Shown here piece after piece: positions 19,526 to 27,157 of a DNA stretch of 64,000 bases. The translations under genes and the position numbers were made by a program. The notes below the pieces were generated by a model. The model was given only the letters and a program-made list of their open reading frames with translations. It was not told where the DNA came from and did no database searches. The stretch's first letter is position 1. Each line of letters starts with the position of its first letter. Origin of the DNA: Muribaculaceae bacterium (GTDB lineage Bacteria; Bacteroidota; Bacteroidia; Bacteroidales; Muribaculaceae); assembly GCA_017451225.1 (NCBI GenBank), contig JAFSPZ010000014.1:1-64000 (forward strand). The letters are read 5' to 3'.

Positions 19526-20913
19526 GCAACAATATAGACAACAACAATTGGATTGAGGCAATAAAGCAAAAAGCCGACCAAGCCACCCGTGAAGTGCCGG
19601 AGGGCACCTGGGAGGCTATTGCCAAGTCGTTGCCCAAGCAGCCAAAGCTTGTTAAGCATTACTCGTCGCAGCCCAAACGCAACTATTTCTCTTCACGCAT
19701 GTGGAAAGCAGTTGCCGCAGCTGCCGCTGTTGCCATAGTTGCTACAACAGGGTTCTTCATTATCCAAGACGACAACAACATCCCCGAGTCCGGCCCAATT
19801 ACACAGACGCCCAGACCAACACAAGTCATTAAAAGCGTTCCTGTCGATAGTGCCAGCACTGACAGCACTCACGTTTCGCCCCAGATTCCTGTCCCTCAAG
19901 CTACCCTGGCACAAAACAAGACTACTACATCATCATTGCCAAAACCTGCAGTTTCTCATTCCACTCCATCGGTATCGAAGAATCACAGCATCGCCAATCA
20001 AGAGCAAAACATAAAACCCGAAGAGGAATATCTCAACAACGACTTTGAAGATGAAATGGCCGAATTTGATCCCGAAGAGTATTTCTACGACATCGAGACA
20101 ATGCAAGCCCTCGAAGAGCTTTATGCTGAATATGAGGACGCTATGAACCAGGAAGCCATGGACCCATGGAAGAGCTACAGCGACAGCTCCTATCATCAGC
20201 ATCTAACCTATGATGCAAACGCACGACGCGTGACCCGCGAGAAGTTGTCACGATACAGCAACAAGAAAAAGAAGCCCACCCTTCTCATGGCGGCCTATGG
20301 AAACGGACTAATTTCGAGCGACCATGATGCCACAGTCAACAGCTCATCAAACCCAATGCTCGCTCCTGCCGCAGGAGGTAACAACTCAGCCATGATGATG
20401 GCACCAGCTGCCCCCGGCATGAGTAATACTGTAGCTCCCCCCATCAACTACAAATACCATCACCATATGCCCCTTACCGCAGGTTTGACATTCAACAAGC
20501 GCATCGTGGGCAACCTCTATGGCAATCTGGGAGTGAACTTTACCTCTATGACTAGCGATGTGACGCCCGACAACGGCGCTCCCGAGTTCAAGCAGAAGAT
20601 AATGCTCGTAGGCCTTCCCTTTGGTGTGAAGTGGAACTTCTGGCGCTACCGCGGCCTTAGCACATTTATTGGTGCTGAGGGATTGATGGAGCGCGTGGTT
20701 TCGGCCAAGTTCAACGATGAGAGTGTTACCATTAAGCGCCTGCAATGGTCAATTCACGCCACAGCAGGCTTGCAGTACAACTTCTCCAAGCACGTGGGCA
20801 TCTATCTTGCTCCCAAGCTCTCTCACTATATAACCACTATGCCGCTCAACACCATTCGCAACGAGCATCCACTCAACTTCAACTTGCAGCTGGGTATCTC
20901 GATTGATTATTAA
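19522..20913 (+). CDS. Membrane protein with anti-sigma-like N-terminus and outer-membrane-barrel-like C-terminus
   Basis: 463 aa, no N-terminal signal peptide. About residues 1-53 form a short charged cytoplasmic segment (VPEGTWEAIAKSLPKQPK). One hydrophobic helix follows at about 57-77 (AVAAAAAVAIVATTGFFII), then a long Pro/Ser/Thr linker and an acidic stretch (about 170-210). From about residue 312 to the end alternating beta-strands resemble PorT/OmpA-type barrels (GLTFNKRIVGNLYGNLGVNF, AGLQYNFSKHVGIYLAPKLS, ending NLQLGISIDY). The 4-bp overlap with the sigma gene suggests it is the cognate anti-sigma factor. An inner-membrane helix and a barrel-like C-terminus in one chain is topologically odd. 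The family is unnamed to me. Confidence 0.7.
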   Translation: MSNNIDNNNWIEAIKQKADQATREVPEGTWEAIAKSLPKQPKLVKHYSSQPKRNYFSSRMWKAVAAAAAVAIVATTGFFIIQDDNNIPESGPITQTPRPTQVIKSVPVDSASTDSTHVSPQIPVPQATLAQNKTTTSSLPKPAVSHSTPSVSKNHSIANQEQNIKPEEEYLNNDFEDEMAEFDPEEYFYDIETMQALEELYAEYEDAMNQEAMDPWKSYSDSSYHQHLTYDANARRVTREKLSRYSNKKKKPTLLMAAYGNGLISSDHDATVNSSSNPMLAPAAGGNNSAMMMAPAAPGMSNTVAPPINYKYHHHMPLTAGLTFNKRIVGNLYGNLGVNFTSMTSDVTPDNGAPEFKQKIMLVGLPFGVKWNFWRYRGLSTFIGAEGLMERVVSAKFNDESVTIKRLQWSIHATAGLQYNFSKHVGIYLAPKLSHYITTMPLNTIRNEHPLNFNLQLGISIDY

Positions 20914-21277
20914 GCGGCTTTTGGAGTCTTAGCAATTAAAGGAGTTAAAGGAAGTAAAATAATTAAATCTACAATTGACGATTAATAAAAAAACGTTAAA
21001 ATCCAGCCCTCTTATGCAGTATTTTGAAAGCAATGGTGTTTAGAGGGCAAAATGAAGGAAATCCATAGCTTTTCTAAAAGATATAGTTTACACAAAAAAA
21101 TGGTTTAATGATGGTTTAATTGATTGATTAATTGTTTTTGACTAAAAAAATGTATTTCTATTAGGCATATTGATTTGATTTAGAATAACTTCATTTACTC
21201 TTTTTATTTGCAATAGTATTGGGGCCGAGTTGAATTTGTGGTAAATTCCTCGGTCTCGTTGTTTTATGTGCGTTGGA
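20914..21277. other. Intergenic region between convergent genes
   Basis: 364 bp, AT-rich, without a supportable gene. GCCCTCT (21006-21012) and AGAGGGC (21042-21048) form a 7-bp stem with a long loop that may end the sigma operon. The first 50 bp (AAGCGGCTT, then AAAGGAGTTAAAGGAAGTAA) repeat words seen in other spacers at 27115-27135, 33690-33730 and 47449-47470. Confidence 0.5.
21225..21253 (-). terminator. Hairpin after the retropepsin-like gene
   Basis: CCGAG (21225-21229) pairs with CTCGG (21249-21253) and GAATTT (21232-21237) with AAATTC (21243-21248) around a 5-nt loop. It begins 25 bp after the stop codon on the minus strand. No strong T-tract, so termination strength is uncertain. 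Confidence 0.55.
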
Positions 21278-22129
21278 TTATTCCTCTTCGGCCTTCTTGC
21301 GCCAATATTCGGCCCTGCGCTCGTCGACTTCCACTCCCACTCCCAGGGAATAACACTCGGCAAGCTGCAGCTGAGCTATCTTATAACCTTGCGCTGCCGA
21401 GAGTCGCAGCCAGTGCACCGCCATTTTGGGGTCGGCCGGCACCCCTTCGCCATTCAAGTACTTTATTCCCATCAAGTACTGAGCCTCGGCATCACCATTA
21501 TAAGCACTGAGCCTTATGCCCGGATGTGAGACATTCCCCCGAACCTCTCCAGTATTTCCGGAGCGCATTTCTGGCTCCCTCTCCACATTGCCATAGTAGC
21601 CATTATCGTCATTAACATCCTGGGTTGTGGGTTCAACAATGGGCTGAATCTCGGTGTTGTTGTGCAATATGAGCCTGTCATTCCTCATCGTCCACTCGCC
21701 AAGCAATTCAATAGCGTTCATGCCAAGCAGCAAAGGCGCCTTTTGCGAGACAGCAATAATGGCTCTCACGTTATGAATCATTCTGTTGCCCACCTTGAGC
21801 TGCCTGATATTTATAGTTGTGTTATTGTCGACAACTCCGCTGGCATTGCGAGTTTGAATAACACCGGTGAAGTCGGATTGCTGCAATCTCCTCTTTTGCA
21901 AGAGTTCGTTGACAAACTCTTGAGAAAGGCTTGTGTTGGCCGCTCCAGTATCGAAGATGAAGTCCCTCCTGACACCGTTCACCTCACACGGTATTGCATA
22001 CACTCCACTCTTGCGCTTCATTTTCACAACATAATCGCTTGCAGAGCAAACTTGCGATGACGAGAGCAGAATCGCCATCATGCACATGATGATTCCTATA
22101 GTTTTTCTATGTCGTTGAAAAAAGGTCAT
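21278..22129 (-). CDS. Retropepsin-like aspartic protease fused to Sel1 repeats, exported
   Basis: 283 aa. A signal peptide or anchor lies at about 10-30 (IIMCMMAILLSSSQVCSA). A clan AA retropepsin-like domain spans about 32-165: CEVNGVRRDFIFDTGAANTS contains the D-T-G motif with Asp60, and the later LLGMNAIELLG block fits the flap and C-terminal part of the family. After a polar linker, two Sel1 repeats (about 212-280: DAEAQYLMGIKYLNGEGV; YKIAQLQLAECYSLGVGV) finish the protein. Retropepsin-like domains are dimeric with one Asp per chain; Sel1 repeats bind protein partners. A periplasmic regulatory protease is plausible, target unknown. It is divergent from the amylase gene. Confidence 0.85.
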   Translation of the reverse strand: MTFFQRHRKTIGIIMCMMAILLSSSQVCSASDYVVKMKRKSGVYAIPCEVNGVRRDFIFDTGAANTSLSQEFVNELLQKRRLQQSDFTGVIQTRNASGVVDNNTTINIRQLKVGNRMIHNVRAIIAVSQKAPLLLGMNAIELLGEWTMRNDRLILHNNTEIQPIVEPTTQDVNDDNGYYGNVEREPEMRSGNTGEVRGNVSHPGIRLSAYNGDAEAQYLMGIKYLNGEGVPADPKMAVHWLRLSAAQGYKIAQLQLAECYSLGVGVEVDERRAEYWRKKAEEE

Positions 22130-22157
22130 GTAATGTCTTATAAATATAATGAAAGCA

Positions 22158-22165
22158 CAAAATTA
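22158..22165 (-). promoter_or_regulatory. -7 element of the retropepsin-like gene
   Basis: Minus-strand TAATTTTG, 28 bp before the ATG, with a CTTG (22186-22189) close to a -33 TTTG at 20 bp spacing. Confidence 0.5.
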
Positions 22166-22259
22166 TCATTTATTTTTTATACTTGCAAGTTGTTGAATAA
22201 AAAGTCGCAAGCTTCACACAAATGAATGATTATGCATTATACATAAATACTAAGAAAAC

Positions 22260-22335
22260 GCAAACGTTTGCACCATTTTTAAGGAAATATACGACAATTT
22301 ATCACAGCCACAAAAGCATATTATTATTAATTTTG
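22260..22335 (+). promoter_or_regulatory. Alpha-amylase promoter with palindromic operator
   Basis: The exact 12-bp palindrome GCAAACGTTTGC lies at 22260-22271. The -7 box TAATTTTG is at 22328-22335, 56 bp downstream, and the ATG is 49 bp further on. There is no -33 TTTG at the right distance, which suggests activator dependence. Compare 7541-7617 and 12907-12981. Confidence 0.65.
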
Positions 22336-22384
22336 CTTGCTAATTATGCACTAGCCAAAAAAACACCACAAAACTATAGCATCA

Positions 22385-25324
22385 ATGAAAAAATTCTATC
22401 TTACTCTAGCATCGTTGCTCGTTGCTATCAGCGCAATGGCACAAGGATGGCCAGCAAACTATGGCGGCATCATGCTGCAAGGTTTCTACTGGGACAGCTA
22501 CAACTATACCAAGTGGGAAAGCCTCACTGCAAGAAGCGAGGAGCTGGGTTCCATCTACGATCTTATCTGGGTTCCCAACTCAGGAATGACCCGTGGCGGC
22601 AACCAGGCCCAGACCATGGGCTACATGCCCTACTGCTGGCTGCGCCACACCACCATCTTTGGTTCGCAAAGTAAGCTTGTTAACATGATTCAGACCTATG
22701 GCGCCATGGGTACTGGCATCATCGAGGATCTCGTACTTAACCACAAGGACGCCAAAGCTAATGTAATAGCACCAGGCGACACGGTCTACCTCGAGTTCCT
22801 TGATGAGACAGTGGGCGATTACTCGGTAACATGGGACAACGAGAACTTTACCGGCATTGTCAAGAACGATGACCAACCAGGTGGCGGAAACTATGATACT
22901 GGCGAGGGTTTTGAAGGAGCCCGTGACCTTGACCACACCAATTATCGTGTGCAGCAAAACTGCATCACCTACCAGAACTACTTGCTCAACGAACTGGGTT
23001 ATGTGGGATTCCGCCTCGACATGACCAAGGGCTATGCACCACAGTATACCGGCAAGTACAACGCTGCAACTAACCCCATCTTCTCGGTGGGTGAATATTT
23101 TGACGGCAATACCGACTTGCTCAAGCAATGGATTAACGGCACAGCAGTAAACGGTGTAATCCAAAGCGGAACTTTTGACTTCGCTCTGAAGTTCGCCATC
23201 AACGACGCCTTTGGCGGTGGCAACTGGAGCCGTCTAGACATGGCAGGACTCATTGCCGACGAGAACTACAAGCGCTATGCTGTGACCTTCGTCGACAATC
23301 ACGACACCAATGAGGACCACAACAAGTGCGGCGGCAACATTGAGGCTGCCAACGCTTTCATCCTCGCAATGCCCGGCACACCATGTATCTTCAGCAAGCA
23401 CTATGAGGAGTACAAGACTGCTATTACCAACATGATCAAGGGACGCCGCTCTTGTGGCATCACCAACCAGAGCAGCTGCACTAGCAGCCAAGTGAATGGT
23501 GGCATCATCTTCACTACCACCGGTTCAAAAGGACAAGCCATGGTTCGCTTGGGCTCGGCCGCTTCAGGCAATCCAGGTAGTGATTGGCAACTTGTTCAGA
23601 GCGGCACCAACTATTCGTTCTACATCACCAAGGGCATCGACTGGGTGAACAGCGAGAAAACTGGTAAGATTGTGGGCTATCCCGTGATAGACAAACCTAA
23701 TGGTGTGTATGCCAACTCGGTTACAGTGACCATTAAGCCATCAATGGCTAGCACTACTCTTGTCTACACTACCGACGGCACCAACCCCACTCCATCCAGC
23801 CAGCAAATCACAAGTGCCACTACCTTAACCTTCACCCAGAACACAATCCTCAAGGTTGGCGTGCTCATGGATGGCGAGGTGAGCGGCATTGTGACCCGCA
23901 ACTACATCATTGGCGATGCCGATCCAACCAAAATCACTGTGTATGTAAAGGCCGACACAGCCTACCTATATGCATGGGATGATGGAGGCACCGCACTCAA
24001 CGGCGAGTGGCCAGGCGATCAGATGACACAAAAACGCACCATTGGAGGCGTGGAATTCTTCTACAAGACATTCACCAAGTCAAGCCCAGAATACACCATC
24101 AACTTCCTGCTCAACAAGGGTGATGGCGACAACAGCAAGACACAAGACGTGACAAGCGTTGGTGGTGACGTTTTCTACACCTTCAGCGAGGGCGAAGCTA
24201 GAGATTTGAGCAACATCTATCTTGCCGAACTCTACAACCCATTTGTGTGCATCGACAAGCCCAATGGAAACCTTCCTGCCAACAAGAAGGTCTATCTGAA
24301 TGCAAGCTATGACGATGCCAAGATTGTGTACACAACCGACGGCAGCACGCCCACAGCATCGAGTCCACAAGCCACAGGGAAGAAAGAACTCTCGTTCACT
24401 TCAGTGGGACAAGAGGTTACCGTCAAGGCTGGCTTGCTCATCAACGACCAAGTGAAGAACGTGGTAACGCGCTACTACACCGTTGTTGAGGCTGCTGGCT
24501 CAGGCAGCGGCAGCACAAGCAATAATATCACAATCTATTGCAAGGCCGCAAGCGCTCCTTATATCTACTCTTGGGAGAATGGCGGAACACAGCACAATGG
24601 CGACTGGCCCGGTACAAAGATGACAACCAGCACAACCATCGATGGTGAGCAGTGGTGGACCTACACCTATGATGTGAAGCCCATCAATATCATCTTCAAC
24701 GACGGCAACGGAAATCAGACTGGCGACATCACAGGTCTGTCGACCGACAGCTACTTTGAGTATAATGGCACAAGTACCGCTACCAATGTAACTGCACAGC
24801 ACATGGACCTCACCGATGCCGACATACCATCGTGCGCAACTTGGATTGATGACTCTCAATTCATCTACTTCGAGGCCAACAATTACTATGAGCCTTACAC
24901 CTGGATTTGGAATACTGGTGGAGCCAACTTCACTGGTGGCGTATGGCCTGGCACAGCTCTTATCGATGTTGTGGGAGTAGCGCCAAGCGGCAAGAACATC
25001 TACCGCTGGACAACCAGCAGTCAGGACGACCCCACAGGAATCCTCTTCAGCAACTTCAAATGGCCTCAGACCAGCGACTTCGTCTTCGTTAACGGTGGCT
25101 ATTACACCGAGAGTGGTCTGCTAGGAGTTCTCGAACCAATCGAGGCTATTCCTGGTGACGTAAATGGCGACGGCTTAGTGTCGAGCGTTGACATTACTGC
25201 ACTCTACAATTATCTTCTCAACGATGACTCAAGTGCCATTGTCAACGGCGACCAAGATGGCGACGGCATTATATCCTCGGTCGACATTACAATAATCTAC
25301 AACATCCTGCTGGGGAACCAATAA
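22385..25324 (+). CDS. Secreted modular alpha-amylase (GH13) with CBM26-like modules and a dockerin-like C-terminus
   Basis: Endo-acting starch hydrolase, 979 aa, with a signal peptide (1-19, ending ISAMA). The GH13 barrel fills about 21-390: DLVLNH (115-120), GFRLDMTKGY with nucleophile Asp212, SVGEYF with Glu237, FVDNHD with Asp307. After it come chitobiase C-terminal-like segments (about 440-515 and 620-700, each with YTTDGTxPT) alternating with CBM26-like modules (about 520-610, 715-795, 815-905, each with WPGxxM or WPGTAL). The last 58 residues are two dockerin-type calcium loops (GDVNGDGLVSSVDIT and GDQDGDGIISSVDIT). The shared operator ties it to the malQ operon and the 1410-aa binding protein. 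Extracellular or surface location is inferred. Confidence 0.92.
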   Translation: MKKFYLTLASLLVAISAMAQGWPANYGGIMLQGFYWDSYNYTKWESLTARSEELGSIYDLIWVPNSGMTRGGNQAQTMGYMPYCWLRHTTIFGSQSKLVNMIQTYGAMGTGIIEDLVLNHKDAKANVIAPGDTVYLEFLDETVGDYSVTWDNENFTGIVKNDDQPGGGNYDTGEGFEGARDLDHTNYRVQQNCITYQNYLLNELGYVGFRLDMTKGYAPQYTGKYNAATNPIFSVGEYFDGNTDLLKQWINGTAVNGVIQSGTFDFALKFAINDAFGGGNWSRLDMAGLIADENYKRYAVTFVDNHDTNEDHNKCGGNIEAANAFILAMPGTPCIFSKHYEEYKTAITNMIKGRRSCGITNQSSCTSSQVNGGIIFTTTGSKGQAMVRLGSAASGNPGSDWQLVQSGTNYSFYITKGIDWVNSEKTGKIVGYPVIDKPNGVYANSVTVTIKPSMASTTLVYTTDGTNPTPSSQQITSATTLTFTQNTILKVGVLMDGEVSGIVTRNYIIGDADPTKITVYVKADTAYLYAWDDGGTALNGEWPGDQMTQKRTIGGVEFFYKTFTKSSPEYTINFLLNKGDGDNSKTQDVTSVGGDVFYTFSEGEARDLSNIYLAELYNPFVCIDKPNGNLPANKKVYLNASYDDAKIVYTTDGSTPTASSPQATGKKELSFTSVGQEVTVKAGLLINDQVKNVVTRYYTVVEAAGSGSGSTSNNITIYCKAASAPYIYSWENGGTQHNGDWPGTKMTTSTTIDGEQWWTYTYDVKPINIIFNDGNGNQTGDITGLSTDSYFEYNGTSTATNVTAQHMDLTDADIPSCATWIDDSQFIYFEANNYYEPYTWIWNTGGANFTGGVWPGTALIDVVGVAPSGKNIYRWTTSSQDDPTGILFSNFKWPQTSDFVFVNGGYYTESGLLGVLEPIEAIPGDVNGDGLVSSVDITALYNYLLNDDSSAIVNGDQDGDGIISSVDITIIYNILLGNQ

Positions 25325-25344
25325 TGCACGTAGCATAATTGAAC

Positions 25345-25385
25345 ACTGAGCCACGGCACAATAACGTGTCGTGGCTCAGTTCTTT
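25345..25385 (+). terminator. Intrinsic terminator after the alpha-amylase gene
   Basis: ACTGAGCCACG (25345-25355) pairs with CGTGGCTCAGT (25370-25380); the stem extends by four more pairs to a 6-nt loop, followed by TTCTTT. Confidence 0.85.
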
Positions 25386-25425
25386 ATATATTTCTCATTT
25401 TTGTCGATTTTATCAAAATATTAAT

Positions 25426-25433
25426 TACCTTTG
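25426..25433 (+). promoter_or_regulatory. -7 element of the LD-carboxypeptidase gene
   Basis: TACCTTTG, a perfect TAnnTTTG, 23 bp before the ATG; TTTG at 25400-25403 is a possible -33 at 22 bp spacing. Confidence 0.6.
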
Positions 25434-25456
25434 CAAAGAATTAAAAAACACGAGAA

Positions 25457-26515
25457 ATGAAAAAAATCTTTTTACTGACAGTTATTATGAGTGTTGCGAT
25501 GATGGGCATGGCTCAGCACAGGCAACAGCACAACCCAAGACACCATCAGCAACACCATGGAGAGCGCTGCGGCAAGTGCGATACCCCCAAAGCGCCCCAA
25601 TTCCTGAAAAAAGGTGACAAGATTGCAATCCTTTCACCATCGAGCGTGCCCACCGATCTCACAATAATCGACAAGGCAGCCAAAGTGCTTCAGGGATGGG
25701 GATTCCAAACTGTAGAGGGCAAGTATGCCCGCTCCAACTACCACACCTATGCCGGAACACCCGAGCAGCGTTATTCTGATATCATGTGGGCATTGCGCGA
25801 CCCTTCAATCAAGGCGATAGTGTGCTCACGCGGCGGTTATGGCTCGGCCAATGTGCTTAACCTGCTACCGCTCGACAGTCTCAAGAAATATCCCAAGTGG
25901 ATTGTGGGCTATAGTGATATCACCGGATATCTAAGCGCTGAGGTAAGAGCTGGAAACATGGCCATTCATGGTAACATGTGCGGACGCCTTGCCACAACTG
26001 GCGGCACCGACCAACCAAGTCTGTATCTGCGCGACATGCTCATGGGTAATCTACCTCGCTATGAGGTTCCTGGAAACGAATATAACAAGCCCGGAAAGGC
26101 AAGCGGTATCTTGATTGGCGGCAACATGTGTGTATATGGTGACATTGCCGACACTCCATTCGATTTCTTGGACCGCTCGTTCATTGACGGCCGCAACATT
26201 ATTCTCTTTATCGAGGAAGTTGAGGAACCCTACTCGCGCATCGACCGCATGTTCCAGCACTTGATACTGCGCGGAGCCATGGATAAGATTAAAGCACTTG
26301 TTGTTGGTCACTTTGATGGCTGTCCTCCCTCTCGCGATTACAAGTCGGTCTTTGAGTTCATTGCCGAGTATGCCGAGCCTTACAATATCCCCATCTGCTA
26401 CGACTTCCCTGCAGGTCACGACGAAAGCTGGAACTATCCTCTCATTGAAGGATGCCCCGTAACTCTTGACGTCGCCAAGGACAAAGTGACAATGGAGTTC
26501 AAACTACCCAGATGA
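25457..26515 (+). CDS. Exported LD-carboxypeptidase (peptidase S66 / MccF-like)
   Basis: Cleaves the L,D-peptide bond of murein tetrapeptides during peptidoglycan recycling, or a related amide. 352 aa with a signal peptide (1-19, ending MMGMA), unlike the cytoplasmic E. coli LdcA. A His/Gln-rich stretch follows (about 21-36) and a CxxC (Cys38/Cys41). S66 motifs are intact: SRGGYGS, the nucleophile elbow GYSDIT with Ser153, FIEEVEEPYSRIDRM with the catalytic Glu (253 or 254), and PAGHDE with His321. It is a single-gene unit ended by a bidirectional terminator. Periplasmic action on murein peptides is inferred from the signal peptide. Confidence 0.9.
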   Translation: MKKIFLLTVIMSVAMMGMAQHRQQHNPRHHQQHHGERCGKCDTPKAPQFLKKGDKIAILSPSSVPTDLTIIDKAAKVLQGWGFQTVEGKYARSNYHTYAGTPEQRYSDIMWALRDPSIKAIVCSRGGYGSANVLNLLPLDSLKKYPKWIVGYSDITGYLSAEVRAGNMAIHGNMCGRLATTGGTDQPSLYLRDMLMGNLPRYEVPGNEYNKPGKASGILIGGNMCVYGDIADTPFDFLDRSFIDGRNIILFIEEVEEPYSRIDRMFQHLILRGAMDKIKALVVGHFDGCPPSRDYKSVFEFIAEYAEPYNIPICYDFPAGHDESWNYPLIEGCPVTLDVAKDKVTMEFKLPR

Positions 26516-26545
26516 AAAATGGCAAATTCCAGCTAACATGATAAC

Positions 26546-26577
26546 AAATAATCCTGACCAATAGGCCAGGATTATTT
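26546..26577. terminator. Bidirectional intrinsic terminator
   Basis: AAATAATCCTG (26546-26556) pairs with CAGGATTATTT (26567-26577), flanked by A/T runs, between the convergent carboxypeptidase and lipoprotein genes. Confidence 0.88.
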
Positions 26578-26602
26578 ATTATAGGATGTTTTAGCTCAAT
26601 TA

Positions 26603-27109
26603 TTACAATGGTGGACGTGCAGGGCTAGGGCCGTTGTATTGGATACCTGCATTTTCAAGATCTTGGCGTGTGACGCGTTGGAACACCACATCGCTTGGCT
26701 CCATTCTATCGACAACAATAGCTGTATAGGGTCTCATGGTGTAGCTTGTGGCATGCCCTTCCTCAATGATGTAAGAGAAATAGAGCCTGTCGCCCAAGCG
26801 ACGCACCAGAGCCGTTTCGATGGTGGTCTGACGATTTGTTTCAGGCATAATCACCGCCACCACAAACTGCCTGCTGAAGTCGATTCGTGTGGGCTGTCCA
26901 TTACGCCCCATTACCGATGCATTTCCAAACACATTTTCAAAGTCTTGCTGATTGTGTATCACAAGCTTGTGAGTGCCGCTTGGAAAATAATTGTTCACAT
27001 AGTAGTTGTTCATGCGGTTATAATTGGCCGACACGCCACCAAAGTTGACGGCGCAAGAAGACATTAAAGCCATTATAGCCACAAGTGTGAGAAAAATAGT
27101 CTTTTTCAT
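26603..27109 (-). CDS. Lipoprotein of unknown function, possibly PrcB_C-like
   Basis: 168 aa. The signal sequence MKKTIFLTLVAIMALMSSC ends in a lipobox (Cys19). A Tyr/Asn-rich linker follows, then a compact beta-rich domain (about 45-155: LVIHNQQDFENVFG, IDFSRQFVVAVIMPETNRQT, YFSYIIEEG, YTAIVVDR). The strand order and the DF-x-V-x-V block faintly recall the PrcB C-terminal domain, but the glycine-tyrosine motif of that family is replaced, so the assignment is tentative. The tail is Pro-rich. It lies downstream of meaB on the same strand with a 48-bp gap containing AAAGGAGTTAAAGGAAT. Confidence 0.6.
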   Translation of the reverse strand: MKKTIFLTLVAIMALMSSCAVNFGGVSANYNRMNNYYVNNYFPSGTHKLVIHNQQDFENVFGNASVMGRNGQPTRIDFSRQFVVAVIMPETNRQTTIETALVRRLGDRLYFSYIIEEGHATSYTMRPYTAIVVDRMEPSDVVFQRVTRQDLENAGIQYNGPSPARPPL

Positions 27110-27157
27110 AATATAAAGGAGTTAAAGGAATAAAATTAATCAAATGAATTAAAAGAA

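Noticed and set aside
21142..21363. Minus-strand 73-codon frame downstream of the retropepsin-like gene
   Set aside because: Overlaps the real gene's 3' end in another frame and continues into AT-rich spacer; no support.
25145..25324. True cellulosome
   Set aside because: Dockerin-like tails alone do not show one; no cohesin or scaffoldin is visible in the window.
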